Of a stretch of 64,000 nt of DNA, positions 1 through 10,553 are shown piece by piece (within the stretch, counting starts at the first letter, position 1; the number at the start of each line of letters is the position of its first letter). Source of the DNA: VAZQ01 sp963785745 (lineage in GTDB: Bacteria > Pseudomonadota > Alphaproteobacteria > Rhizobiales > Xanthobacteraceae); contig CAWAWR010000016.1 of NCBI GenBank assembly GCA_963785745.1, positions 310,001 to 374,000 on the forward strand, read 5' to 3'. The notes under the pieces were generated by a model, which saw only the letters and a list, made by a program, of their open reading frames with translations, searched no databases and was not told where the DNA came from. The position numbers and the translations under genes were made by a program.

Positions 1-895
1 TCACGCTCTCGTCATCGAGTGCGCGCGGCACGATGTTGACGGTGGTTTCGGCGGTGCGGAATTGTCCGCGCACGGCGGCCTCGACGCGCTCCTTGATCGT
101 GGCGACGCGTTCAAGCGGAAGCGTGCGGCTCACGGCGATATCGAGATCGACGAACAGCACGTCGCCGGCAGGCCGCACCCGCACGCGGTCGATCTCGACC
201 ACGCCGGCAACGCGCGTGGCGATCGCGCGGACCTTTTCCGCCGAGCCGGTCGGCGCGGTATCCGTCAGCGTGTCGATGGTGCGGCGGCCGAGCCGCCAGC
301 CGGCGATGCAGATGAAGACCGCGACGATGACGGCGGCGGCCGAATCCGCCCACGGGTAGCCGAGCCAAACCATGGCGAGCCCGATGAGCACCGCGATCGA
401 TGACCACATGTCGGAGCCGAAATGCAGCGCATCGGCTTCCAGCGCTTCGCTCGAGGTCTCGGCGGCGACGCGGTAGAGCAGGCGGGCGCGGAAGTAGTCG
501 ACCGCGATCGAGATCGCGATGACTGCGAACGCCCAGATCGTCGCCTCGACCGCGTGGTGGGCGCCGCCGAACAGGCGGTGGCCCGCCTCCCAGATCACGA
601 TGCCGGAGAGAAGGAAAAGGAGCGCCGTCTCCGCCAATGCCGTGACGCTCTCGACCTTACCGTGGCCGTAGTGGTGCTCCTCGTCGGCCGGCTTGCCGGA
701 CACGCGCACGGCGAAATAGGTCATGATCGTCGCGGCGAGATCGATCAGCGAATGCGCGGCCTCGGAGAGGACCGCCAGCGATCCGGTGGCGAACCCGACC
801 GCGCCCTTGGCGATCGTCAATCCGCCGGACGCCAGGATCGAGGTGAGGGCAACGCGCTGCTTGAGGTTCTGCTTCTGCTGCGTCGGCTGTGGCAT
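1..895 (-). CDS. Cation diffusion facilitator family transporter (partial, runs off the left edge)
   Basis: Exports divalent metal cations (Zn, Fe, Mn or similar) across the inner membrane in exchange for protons. About 298 codons are visible, reading leftwards from an ATG at 895; the C-terminus lies outside the window. Family hallmarks are visible: an HSLID segment in the second membrane helix, an HHYGHGK motif just after it as in FieF-type proteins, and a matching HFGSD segment in the fifth helix that completes the metal site. A cytoplasmic ferredoxin-like domain follows, with the usual V/I-rich strands. The gene is divergent from dusA with about 120 bp between starts. Metal specificity cannot be read from the sequence. 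Confidence 0.9.
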   Translation of the reverse strand, partial: MPQPTQQKQNLKQRVALTSILASGGLTIAKGAVGFATGSLAVLSEAAHSLIDLAATIMTYFAVRVSGKPADEEHHYGHGKVESVTALAETALLFLLSGIVIWEAGHRLFGGAHHAVEATIWAFAVIAISIAVDYFRARLLYRVAAETSSEALEADALHFGSDMWSSIAVLIGLAMVWLGYPWADSAAAVIVAVFICIAGWRLGRRTIDTLTDTAPTGSAEKVRAIATRVAGVVEIDRVRVRPAGDVLFVDLDIAVSRTLPLERVATIKERVEAAVRGQFRTAETTVNIVPRALDDESV

Positions 896-1018
896 GGCGG
901 GCCCTGTTGCGGGAGCGGTAGCGTCCGCGGCCACGGGCGTCAATGAAAACGCACTGGTGGCAGCCCTTGTTTCAACCCATATTCTCGGCCATGAGATTGC
1001 CAATGAACTCGCAACTCT

Positions 1019-2023
1019 TTGCCGGAAAATGCCGCGCGCCGCTTCTCGGTCGCGCCGATGATGGACTGGACCGACCGCCACTGCCGGTACTTCCACCGGC
1101 TGCTGACGCGGCGGGCGCTGATCTATACCGAGATGATCACCACCGCGGCGATCGTTCACGGCGATCGTGCGCGGCTGCTCGGCTACGACCGAGCGGAGCA
1201 TCCGGTCGCGCTCCAGCTTGGCGGCTGCGATCCGCGCGCGCTGGCCGACTGCGCGCGCATCGGCGCGGACCTCGGCTATGACGAGATCAATCTCAATGTC
1301 GGCTGTCCGTCCGACCGCGTGCAGGAGGGCCGCTTCGGCGCCTGCCTGATGGCGGAGCCGGCGCTGGTCGGCGATTGCGTCGCCGCCATGAAGGCCGCGG
1401 TCGCGATCCCGGTCACGGTGAAATGCCGCATCGGCATCGACGAGCAGGATCCCGAGCACTCGCTCGACGCATTTGCCGGCGCGGTCGAAGCGGCGCAGGT
1501 CGACGCGCTGATCGTGCATGCGCGCAAGGCCTGGCTGAAGGGCCTCTCGCCGCGCGAGAACCGCGACGTGCCGCCGCTCGACTACGATCGCGTGTTTCGC
1601 CTGAAGGCCGCGCGTCCCAAGCTTAAGGTCGTGCTCAACGGCGGCGTTGCGACCGTCGAGCAGGCGGCATCGTTCCTCGGCCGCGTCGACGGCGTGATGA
1701 TGGGGCGCGCCGCCTATCAGGAGCCGTGGCGGTTGATGGCGGTCGATCCCTTGATCTTCGGCGAGGCGGCGCCGTTCGCGCAGGCCAAAGCGGCGGTGCA
1801 GGCGTGTCTGCCCTATATCGAACGGGAGCTCGCGCACGGCACGCGGCTTTCGAGCATCACCCGCCACATGCTCGGCCTGTTCCGCGGCGTGCCCGGCGCG
1901 CGCGCGTTCCGTCGCGTGCTGGCGACCGAGGCGGTGAAACCCGGCGCCGGCGTCGAGGTGCTCGCCGAGGCGCTGGCGCAGGTGGTGGACTCAGGGGCCG
2001 ATTTGGCGCACATCGCCGCCTAG
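1019..2023 (+). CDS. dusA: tRNA-dihydrouridine synthase A
   Basis: FMN-dependent enzyme that reduces uridine to dihydrouridine in the D-loop of tRNA, in the cytoplasm. The protein is 334 aa, the normal DusA size. It opens with the DusA signature SVAPMMDWTDRHCR at residues 10-23 and carries LNVGCPSDRV with the catalytic Cys at residue 96, followed by HARKAWLKGLSP and NGGV segments that bind FMN and tRNA. The start is a TTG at 1019, because an in-frame TGA lies at 1004-1006 and the next ATG (about 1061) would cut into the conserved N-terminus. A TauE/SafE gene follows 35 bp downstream on the same strand. Confidence 0.93.
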   Translation: MPENAARRFSVAPMMDWTDRHCRYFHRLLTRRALIYTEMITTAAIVHGDRARLLGYDRAEHPVALQLGGCDPRALADCARIGADLGYDEINLNVGCPSDRVQEGRFGACLMAEPALVGDCVAAMKAAVAIPVTVKCRIGIDEQDPEHSLDAFAGAVEAAQVDALIVHARKAWLKGLSPRENRDVPPLDYDRVFRLKAARPKLKVVLNGGVATVEQAASFLGRVDGVMMGRAAYQEPWRLMAVDPLIFGEAAPFAQAKAAVQACLPYIERELAHGTRLSSITRHMLGLFRGVPGARAFRRVLATEAVKPGAGVEVLAEALAQVVDSGADLAHIAA

Positions 2024-2058
2024 GCCGCGGCATCGCGCCGGCCCTCTCGGAGCAGCAG

Positions 2059-2892
2059 GTGATCGGCGGCATATCCATCGGCGAGTTGCTCTTCCTCGCC
2101 GCGGTCATCGTTGCGGGCGGTATCGTCACCGGCATTCTGGCGGGACTGTTCGGCATCGGCGGCGGCGCCATCATCGTGCCGGTGCTCTACGAGGTGTTCC
2201 GCGTGCTCGGTGTGCCGGAAGAGGTGCGCATGCAGCTCTGCGTCGGCACCTCGATGGCCATCATCGTGCCGACCAACGTACGATCCTATCTCGTGCACCG
2301 CCGCTACGGTGCGGTGTTGATGGACGTGGTCCGCGCCTGGGCCATTCCATCCGTGGTCGGCGTTGGCGTGGGCGCGTTGATTGCGGGCCTTGCGCCCGGC
2401 GCGGTGCTCAAGATCGCATTTGTTGTCATCACCGGCACCATCGGACTGAAGCTCTTGATCGGCCGCGACGACTGGCGGATCGCGAACGCGTTGCCGGGCC
2501 GCGTCGCCATGACGATCTGCGGATTCATTCTGGGTCTTGCCGCGTCGTTGATCGGCGTCTCCGGCGGCTCGATCTCCGCCATGATCCTCACGCTGTACGG
2601 CACCGCGATCCACAAGGTGGTCGCGACCTCCGCCGCGCTCGGGGTGCCGATCACGATTGCCGGCGTCGTCGGCTATGCGCTCGCCGGCCTGCCGCAGCAG
2701 TCGCTGCTGCCGCCGCTGTCGATCGGCTTCGTGTCGCTGATCGGCTTTGCGCTGATGGCGCCGGTCGCGAGCTATACCGCGCCGTTTGGCGCGCGGCTCG
2801 CGCATGCGCTGCCCAAGCGCCGGCTGGAGATTGCGTTTGCGGTATTCCTGCTGGCCGCCTCCTGCCGGTTCCTCATCAGCCTCGTCTGGTAG
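2059..2892 (+). CDS. TauE/SafE family membrane permease, first of a tandem pair
   Basis: Inner-membrane protein of the TauE/SafE (sulfite exporter / DUF81) family, 277 aa with about eight hydrophobic helices. The family duplication is visible: GLFGIGGGAIIVPVL near the N-terminus and LIGVSGGSISAMIL in the middle, the two glycine-rich half-repeats typical of these transporters. The GTG at 2059 is chosen because the first helix begins right after it; no ATG precedes the conserved region in this frame. The neighbour 25 bp downstream is a close paralogue of almost the same length. Known members move sulfite, sulfoacetate or other organosulfur anions; the substrate here is not deducible. Confidence 0.86.
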   Translation: MIGGISIGELLFLAAVIVAGGIVTGILAGLFGIGGGAIIVPVLYEVFRVLGVPEEVRMQLCVGTSMAIIVPTNVRSYLVHRRYGAVLMDVVRAWAIPSVVGVGVGALIAGLAPGAVLKIAFVVITGTIGLKLLIGRDDWRIANALPGRVAMTICGFILGLAASLIGVSGGSISAMILTLYGTAIHKVVATSAALGVPITIAGVVGYALAGLPQQSLLPPLSIGFVSLIGFALMAPVASYTAPFGARLAHALPKRRLEIAFAVFLLAASCRFLISLVW

Positions 2893-2917
2893 GCTCTTCG
2901 GCCAAGAGAAGAATCGC

Positions 2918-3748
2918 ATGCTCGGCGTCCCCCTCGGAGAACTCGCGCTGCTTGCCGCCGCCATCGTCGCGGGCGGCGTGGTCGCCGGTGTGCTGGCCGG
3001 ATTGTTCGGTGTCGGCGGCGGGGTGATCGCCGTGCCCGTGCTGTACGAGGTGTTTCGCATCCTCGGCGTGCCGGAGGCGGTGCGCATGCAGCTCTGCATC
3101 GGCACCTCGCTGGCGATCATGGCGCCGACCAATATCCGCTCCTATCTCGCGCACCGCGCCACCGGCGCCGTGCTGACCGATGTGGTGCGGCAGTGGACGC
3201 CCGCGGTTATCGTCGGCATCGCGATCGGATCGCTGATCGCCACCGTTGCGCCGGGCCCGGTGTTCAAGATCGCCTTCATCGTCATCGCGGCGATCATCGC
3301 CGGCAAGCTCCTGTTCGCGCAGGAGCGCTGGCAGCTCGGCGACGACCTGCCGAAGCATCCGCTGGCGCGGCTCTACGGCCTGGCGGTGGGGCTGATGGCG
3401 TCGCTCACCGGCGTGAGCGGCGGCTCGCTCTGCACCATGGTGCTGACTCTCTACGGCAAGCCGATCCACCAGGCGGTGGCGACCTCGGCCGGCATCGTCG
3501 TGCCGATCACGCTCGCCGGCACGCTCGGCTATATCCTCGCCGGCCTGCCGCATCAGGCGCTGCTGCCGCCGCTGTCGATCGGGTTCGTGTCGCTGATCGG
3601 TTTCGCGCTGATGGCGCCGGTGTCGTCACTGGCCGCGCCCTATGGCGCCAAGCTCGCCCACGCGATGCCGAAGCGCGCGCTCGAGATCGCCTTCGGGCTG
3701 TTTCTGCTGGCTGCGTCGCTGCGATTCCTCGTGAGCCTGGTGTGGTGA
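2918..3748 (+). CDS. TauE/SafE family membrane permease, second of a tandem pair
   Basis: Paralogue of the preceding gene: 276 aa, with the same block order. Matching motifs are GLFGVGGGVIAVPVL, MQLCIGTS, LTGVSGGSLCTMVLTLYG, LPPLSIGFVSLIGFALMAP and a shared ending RFLVSLVW against RFLISLVW in the first copy. The ATG at 2918 has a purine-rich ribosome binding site (aagagaag) about 7 bp upstream. The pair probably arose by local duplication and is likely co-transcribed. Function: a multipass permease, probably for a sulfur-containing or other small anion. The two might form a heteromer or have split substrates; nothing in the sequence decides this. Confidence 0.87.
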   Translation: MLGVPLGELALLAAAIVAGGVVAGVLAGLFGVGGGVIAVPVLYEVFRILGVPEAVRMQLCIGTSLAIMAPTNIRSYLAHRATGAVLTDVVRQWTPAVIVGIAIGSLIATVAPGPVFKIAFIVIAAIIAGKLLFAQERWQLGDDLPKHPLARLYGLAVGLMASLTGVSGGSLCTMVLTLYGKPIHQAVATSAGIVVPITLAGTLGYILAGLPHQALLPPLSIGFVSLIGFALMAPVSSLAAPYGAKLAHAMPKRALEIAFGLFLLAASLRFLVSLVW

Positions 3749-4000
3749 AGGGGCTGCTCCTCAAAAGCCGGGCAGCGTGTGTGCATATTTTCTGTGCAGA
3801 ACAATCCGAAGTTAAGAGGTTATTAGCTACCTTTATTGACAATAAAAGAGGCGGTCCAGCTTGGGGTGCCCACGCGCTTTTCGCCGAGACTCTGCGAGAG
3901 GTACGAAGACGCCTGCATTGAAAGCGGGGGCGAGTTCACACGGCCGATATTTCATTCGCATTCCGGCGCGAGACTGGAAGCAAGACTGCGGTGGGGAAAC

Positions 4001-6116
4001 ATGTTCGGTATTCGTTTGCGGATTCTCCTGGCTCACAAGATTGCAACGATCGGCGCCATCGGAGTCGCGGGCGTCCTGGTGCTCGGAGTCATCTATCACG
4101 TCGGCTCCTCCACGCAGGACCACTACCGGCAGCTCGCTGAGCGGGCGCAGGTAACGTTTGCGCAGGCCAACGCATTGCAGGTCAATTTGTTGGAAGGCAG
4201 GCGCGCGGAGAAGGACTTCCTCCTGCGCAACGACATGAAGTATGCGACGCGGCATACCGAGCTCAACGATGCGATTCGTGCCGACCTTGAAAAGTTGCGC
4301 CAGCAGGCGGTCGCCGCCGGCGTCCGCGATCTTCAGAAAATCGATTTCATCACTGCGGGATTCGATAAATACCGAAACCATTTCCTGGCCGTGGTGGACT
4401 CCAAGCAACGGATGGGCCTGAACGAAACATCCGGGCTTGAGGGTACGCTGCGCCGCTCGGTTCAAGCGATCGAGGCCAAGCTGAATGAACTGAAATTGCC
4501 GCCGCTGCTCGTGACGATGCTGATGATGCGGCGCCACGAAAAGGATTTCATGCTGCGACGCGACCCGAGATACGGCAAGGACATGAAGGCGCGCGCGTCC
4601 GAGATGGTCGCCGGCCTTGACTTCGATCGACCTGCCGCCGGCCGTCCGCGACGACATCAAGCAGAAGCTTGCCGACTATCAGCGCGATTTCTTTGCCTGG
4701 ATGGAGGCCGCGCTAAAGCTGGCAAACGATCAGAAGCTCACGTCGGATGCCTATGCGGAGATCGAGCCCGTCATCGACGCATTGCTCAACGCAACGTCCG
4801 AGACCGGCACGCAGGCGGAGAACGCGAACAAGGACTCGCGCGATCACACCAAGCTCCAGATGCAACTCGCCATCGTGCTCATTGCCCTCATTGCGTGCGG
4901 CTTCGCCTTCTGGATCGGCCGGCTGGTGTCGCGGCCGATCACGGCAATGACGAATGCAATGGGCGAACTGGCGGCTGGAAAATTCAAGATCGAGCTGCCG
5001 GGCGTCGATCGCAACGACGAAATCGGCCAGATGGCCCGTGCGGTCGTGGTGTTCCGGGATGCGGGTGTGGAGAAGATACGCCTGGAGGCCGAGGCGCTCG
5101 AGCAGCGGCAACTGGCGGAGCAGGAGCGGCAGCGCAAAGAGGAACTCCAACGGGAGGCAGCAGCCGAACTGGCGCGCGTCGTGCGATCGATTGCCGAAGG
5201 ACTGCAGAGTCTGGCGCGGGGTGAGTTGAGGTATCGGCTGTCCGAACAGTTTCCGGACGCCTACGAGCAGATTCGCCAGGACTTCAACGCGGCGATCGAG
5301 CAACTGCACGAGACCGTTCAGGCGATTACAAATGTAACGAGCGAGGTAGGGCACACCGCCGGTGAAGTGTCCGCCAGCACCACCGACCTCTCGCAGCGGA
5401 CGGAAGAGCAGGCCGCAAGTCTGGAACAAACATCGGCCGCGATGGAAGAAATCTCCGCGACCGTGAAGAAGAGCGCCGAGAATGCGCAACATGCCAGCGA
5501 GGTGGCGGTCAACGCCCGCGCGGTGGCCGATCGCGGCGGCGAGGTGGTCATGCAGGCGGTGAATGCCATGGCGCAGATCGAGGAATCGTCGCGCAAGATA
5601 TCCGACATCATCAGCGTCATCGACGAAATTGCCCGGCAGACCAACCTGCTGGCGCTGAACGCGGCCGTCGAGGCCGCGCGCGCGGGCGAGGCGGGGCGCG
5701 GCTTCGCGGTGGTGGCCTCGGAGGTGCGGAGCCTCGCGCAACGCTCATCGCAAGCGGCGAAGGACATCGCTGACCTCATTACCAGCAGCGCCACGCAGGT
5801 GCAGAGCGGCGTGGAACTGGTCAACCGGGCGGGTACGTCACTGACCGAAATCGTCGATTCGATCCGAAAGGTCGTCGAGATCGTGTCCGACATTTCGGCA
5901 GCCAGCGCCGAGCAGTCGACCGGTCTCGACCAGATCAATACCGCGGTCGCCCAGATGGATGAGCTGACGCAGCAGAATTCCGCGCTGGTTGAGCAGAACG
6001 CGTCATCGGCGAAGGCGCTGGAGCATCAATCGCAGGCGATGAACGAGCGGATCAGATTCTTCCATGTCGCCACCGACGCGTCAGAGGGGGCGGCACGAAC
6101 CGCCCGGGCGGCCTAG
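4001..6116 (+). pseudogene. Methyl-accepting chemotaxis protein, split by a single-base frameshift
   Basis: Chemoreceptor that senses a ligand in the periplasm and controls CheA. The ATG at 4001 follows a gtggggaaac ribosome site. Domains: TM1 at about residues 12-35, a long helical periplasmic region with two similar RRxEKDF(L/M)LR segments as in helical-bimodular (HBM) sensors, TM2 ending in FWIGRLVSRPI, HAMP, then the signalling hairpin EIARQTNLLALNAAVEAARAGE. The frame changes by +1 at GACTTCGA (4619-4626). Removing one T gives ...VAGLDSIDLPPAV... and a continuous 704-aa protein of normal architecture. The 252 bp upstream (3749-4000) is AT-richer than its surroundings and presumably holds the promoter. 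The break is probably a sequence artefact. Confidence 0.85.
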
Positions 6117-6802
6117 GGATACGCCCGCAGCACCAGCCGGTCGCCGCGCACTTCCCAGCCTTCCAGGCGATTGAGGAAGCTCATCCCGAGCAGGCTCTGG
6201 CGCAACTGCCCGGGCTGCGCGATGAGCGCCGACACGTCGCGCTCGACGATGCCGCCCACGGCGATGGTCTGCAGCGTCACCGGTGCGGCGCGGGTGCGCC
6301 CGTTGGCGGTGTCGACCGCCACCGAATAGGACAGGACCTCGAGCGGCAGGCCGGCGGCCTTGGCGGCGTCGTAGGTCAAGACGACCGAGCTCGCGCCGGT
6401 GTCGAGGATCATCGAGGTGCGCGCGCCATTGACCTGCGTCGTCACCAGGAAATTGCCGCCCTGGCCGCGTGCGATCTCGACGGAGCGGCCGCGGGTCGCC
6501 GCATGGCCGGGCACGAATTCCGCCATCACACGGTCGGCGACCTCGCGCGCCTCGAAGCGGTAGGTGTAGCCGATCGCGAGTGCGAGCGCGATTGCGATCC
6601 AGATCAGGATCGATTTGATCGCGTGGGAAAAACGCTCGCGCAGCAATCCGAGCAAGATCACCGCCGTCACCGCCAGAATGCCGACCTTGACGGCCATCGA
6701 TGAGGTGTCGAGGCCGGCGACCGTGATGTTGTTCTGCTCGAGATAGATGAACAGAAGCGCGATCAGTCCGATCGCCACCAGGAACCAGAGCAGGCTGCGC
6801 AC
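6113..6802 (-). CDS. Membrane-anchored clan AA (retropepsin-like) aspartic protease, TIGR02281 type
   Basis: A 229-aa protein with three hydrophobic segments (about residues 5-20, 38-54, 65-80) and a C-terminal soluble domain. That domain carries ILDTGASSVVL, the aspartic protease motif, with Asp134 as the predicted nucleophile activator, and a second conserved block LLGMSFLNRLEGWEV near the end. Members of this family are single-domain proteases that dimerise like retropepsins; their substrates are unknown. It lies 11 bp downstream of the DUF1289 gene and shares a strand with the histidine kinase, so the three may be one transcript. Its last 4 bp overlap the end of the chemoreceptor on the opposite strand. 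Confidence 0.85.
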   Translation of the reverse strand: MRSLLWFLVAIGLIALLFIYLEQNNITVAGLDTSSMAVKVGILAVTAVILLGLLRERFSHAIKSILIWIAIALALAIGYTYRFEAREVADRVMAEFVPGHAATRGRSVEIARGQGGNFLVTTQVNGARTSMILDTGASSVVLTYDAAKAAGLPLEVLSYSVAVDTANGRTRAAPVTLQTIAVGGIVERDVSALIAQPGQLRQSLLGMSFLNRLEGWEVRGDRLVLRAYP

Positions 6803-6813
6803 GGCGTCGTCCC

Positions 6814-7035
6814 TCAGGCCTGCTTGGGGGGATTGGCGGCGGAGCCGCGCAGCGAAACCAGACGCCGCGGCAGCTCAGCCATGATGCGGGAACGTTCGCC
6901 GTCGCTGTATCCGATCCAGCTCGCGATCTCCGAAACGCTGCGCCCGCATCCCACGCACAGGCCCGAAACCGGTTCGACCGTGCATACCTTGTTGCACGGG
7001 CTGGCAATGGCCGGGGGATTGGCGATGACGGTCAT
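6814..7035 (-). CDS. DUF1289 domain-containing small cysteine protein
   Basis: Small protein of about 73 aa. It has the DUF1289 pattern SPCNKVCTVEP..GLCVGCGRSVSEIASW, four cysteines in C-x3-C / C-x2-C spacing that look like a metal-binding knuckle. The function of the family is unknown. I start it at the ATG at 7035; an in-frame ATG at 7095 would add a hydrophobic 20-residue leader that is not typical of the family, and neither start has a strong ribosome site. It sits between the histidine kinase and the aspartic protease on the same strand with short gaps, an operon-like layout. Confidence 0.78.
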   Translation of the reverse strand: MTVIANPPAIASPCNKVCTVEPVSGLCVGCGRSVSEIASWIGYSDGERSRIMAELPRRLVSLRGSAANPPKQA

Positions 7036-7102
7036 GAATGCAGGTGCCGCGACAGGAATTGCGAAGATAAGCATCGCGGCCGGGAACGCAATCATTCTGC
7101 GC

Positions 7103-8692
<1,590 letters not shown>

Positions 8693-8842
8693 GGCTTGTT
8701 GTTGCTACGCGTCCCCACAGCCCGTGCAAAAGTCTCACAAATTCCTTAAGAGCACGCTTAAGGGGAGGCTAAGGACCTCGGTTAACAAAAGGTTCCGGGT
8801 GACGGAGGCTGCATCCGCCAGCGGGCTGTGGCCGTAAGAACC

Positions 8843-9010
8843 CTAGTGCCCCGCTTCCGAAGTTCGTGATGCGCCTCAGCGCACTCTCGCACGAACGTCG
8901 GAAACAAATGGGGCACTAGTAACTCTATGATTCTAGTGCCGCTTTTCGATTTGAAGTTCCTAGCCGAACTTGCCGCAACTGCTGTCGGAACTTCAAATCG
9001 GCGGCACCAG
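8843..9010. repeat. Two-hairpin intergenic repeat, copy A
   Basis: Within the 325-bp gap 8693-9017 lie two adjacent long imperfect palindromes. Hairpin 1 spans 8843-8919, starting ctagtgcccc and ending with its complement ggggcactag, with inner arms ttccgaagttcgtg and cacgaacgtcggaa. A 13-bp spacer (taactctatgatt) follows. Hairpin 2 spans about 8933-9010, with arms around gatttgaagttcc and ggaacttcaaatc and an outer gtgccg/cggcac. The right edge abuts the ribosome site of the GST gene. A second copy with the same plan lies at 37441-37604. The rest of the gap (8693-8842) holds nothing I recognise. Confidence 0.85.
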
Positions 9011-9017
9011 GAAGGGA

Positions 9018-9635
9018 ATGCCGATGAAGCTCTATGACGGCGGCCGGGCGCCCAACCCGCGCCGGGTGCGGGTGTTTCTGGCCGAAAAGGGCATCACGGT
9101 GCCCCTGGAGCCGGTCGACCTCGGGTCGCTCGCCCACCAATCGCCGGCCTTTGCCGCGATCAACCCGCTGCAGCGGGTGCCGGCCCTGGTATTGGACGAC
9201 GGCACCGTCATCACCGAATCGATTGCCATCTGCCGCTATTTCGAAGCGCTCAACCCGGAGCCGCCGCTGTTCGGGCGCGGCGCGCTCGAAATTGCACAGA
9301 TCGAGATGTGGAATCGGCGGCTCGAGCTGCATCTCCTGTTTCCGATCTCCCATGTGTTCCGCAACACCCATCCGGCGATGGCGAAAATGGAAATTCCGCA
9401 GGTGCCGGCCTGGGCGGAGGCGAACAAGCCGCGGATCGAGACCTTCCTGGGGATTTTCGATCGCGAACTCGCGAACCGGCCATTCGCGGCCGGCGACCGA
9501 TACAGCGTCGCGGACATCACCGGTATGATCGCCATCGATTTCCTGAAGCCGGCGAAGCTTGCCGTGCCCGAGGCGTGCGCCAATGTGCGCCGCTGGCACG
9601 CCGAAGTTTCAGCGCGGCCGAGCGCGGGGGCGTAA
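9018..9635 (+). CDS. Glutathione S-transferase family protein
   Basis: A 205-aa protein with the GST fold. The N-terminal thioredoxin-like half reads MKLYDGGRAPNPRRVRVFLAEKG, then LQRVPALVLDDGTVITESIAI, which contains the cis-Pro and the glutathione gamma-Glu-binding E-S pair. The C-terminal helical half holds the capping motif RYSVADITGMIAIDF. The start ATG at 9018 follows the ribosome site aggaaggg; a second ATG two codons later is also possible. It is followed after 3 bp by the metallo-hydrolase gene, so the two are probably co-transcribed. The repeat directly upstream may carry regulatory or terminator activity. The substrate is not deducible. Confidence 0.9.
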   Translation: MPMKLYDGGRAPNPRRVRVFLAEKGITVPLEPVDLGSLAHQSPAFAAINPLQRVPALVLDDGTVITESIAICRYFEALNPEPPLFGRGALEIAQIEMWNRRLELHLLFPISHVFRNTHPAMAKMEIPQVPAWAEANKPRIETFLGIFDRELANRPFAAGDRYSVADITGMIAIDFLKPAKLAVPEACANVRRWHAEVSARPSAGA

Positions 9636-9638
9636 TCC

Positions 9639-10382
9639 ATGCAGCTCACCATTGTCGGCTGTGGCGATGCCTTCGGATCCGGCGGCCGCTTCAACACCTG
9701 CTTCTGGCTCAAGACCGCAAAGGCGACGCTGCTGGTCGATTGCGGGGCGTCCTCGGCGGTTGCCTTGAACGCGCACGGGCTGGACCACGGCAATGTCGAC
9801 GGCATCGTCCTGTCGCATCTGCACGGCGACCACTTTGGCGCGCTGCCGTTTCTGCTGCTCGACGCACAACTGGTCACGCGGCGCGAGCGTCCGCTCACCA
9901 TCGCCGGGCCGCCCACCTCGCGGGCGCGCATCGAGGCGGCGCTGGAGGTGTTCTTCCCGGGTGCGCTGACCAATCGGTGGCGTTTTCCGCTCGAGATCGT
10001 GGAGATCGAGCCGGGCCGGCCGGCGGAGATTCTCGGCCACGCGGTCTCGACCGCCGAGGTCATTCACCAGTCGGGTGCGCCGTCGACCGCGCTGCGGATT
10101 TCCGACGGCGAGAAACTGTTCGCCTATTCCGGCGACACCGCCTGGACCGACGCGCTGATCGGCGTGGCCGCCGGCGCCGATCTTTTCATGGTCGAATGCT
10201 TCGGCTACGCGGGCGTGCTGAAGGGCCACCTGAGCTGGGAAATCCTCAAGCCCAAGCTGCCGAGCCTGCGCGCGAAGCGGATCATGCTGACGCACATGAA
10301 TCCCTCGATGCTGGCCAAGGTCGAGGAGGCGAGGGCGGCGGGACTGCTGATTGCCGAGGATGGAATGGTGGTGGAGATTTAG
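9639..10382 (+). CDS. MBL-fold metallo-hydrolase, RNase Z-like group
   Basis: A 247-aa single-domain metallo-beta-lactamase-fold enzyme. The metal-binding signature HLHGDH sits at residues 60-65. Further ligands are probably the Asp in AYSGDTAW and the His in LTHMNPS. The first strand reads MQLTIVGCGDAFGSGGRFNTC, as in RNase Z / arylsulfatase-like members of the superfamily. It follows the GST gene by 3 bp. The reaction is hydrolytic and Zn- or Fe-dependent by family; the substrate is unknown. A palindromic repeat lies between its 3' end and the convergent dehydrogenase gene. Confidence 0.86.
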   Translation: MQLTIVGCGDAFGSGGRFNTCFWLKTAKATLLVDCGASSAVALNAHGLDHGNVDGIVLSHLHGDHFGALPFLLLDAQLVTRRERPLTIAGPPTSRARIEAALEVFFPGALTNRWRFPLEIVEIEPGRPAEILGHAVSTAEVIHQSGAPSTALRISDGEKLFAYSGDTAWTDALIGVAAGADLFMVECFGYAGVLKGHLSWEILKPKLPSLRAKRIMLTHMNPSMLAKVEEARAAGLLIAEDGMVVEI

Positions 10383-10404
10383 CCAAAGCGCGCTCTTGAT
10401 CCGC

Positions 10405-10531
10405 CCTCATCCTGAGGAGCCGCACGAAGCGAGGCGTCTCGAAGGATGGGGGCGGCCTCGATCCTTCGAGACGCGCCTACGCAACAACGTGCATGCCGGA
10501 GCGCTTGTGATCGGCGCTCCTCAGGATGAGG
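10405..10531. repeat. Nested palindromic intergenic repeat between convergent genes
   Basis: Outer arms cctcatcctgaggagc (10405-10420) and its exact complement gctcctcaggatgagg (10516-10531) enclose a second inverted pair, gcgtctcgaaggat (10434-10447) and atccttcgagacgc (10461-10474). The layout is that of abundant intergenic palindromes known from Bradyrhizobium and Rhodopseudomonas genomes, an assignment made from memory of their wording. Lying between the 3' ends of two convergent genes, the transcript could act as a bidirectional terminator, though no U-tract follows. Confidence 0.8.
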
Positions 10532-10553
10532 CCGATCGAGATCGCCGCTAGCC

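Noticed and set aside
2020..3132. Long open frame on the reverse strand across both TauE/SafE genes
   Set aside because: Shadow of GC-rich coding on the other strand: Arg/His/Asp-rich, no helices, no ribosome site, while the forward frames are clear membrane proteins.
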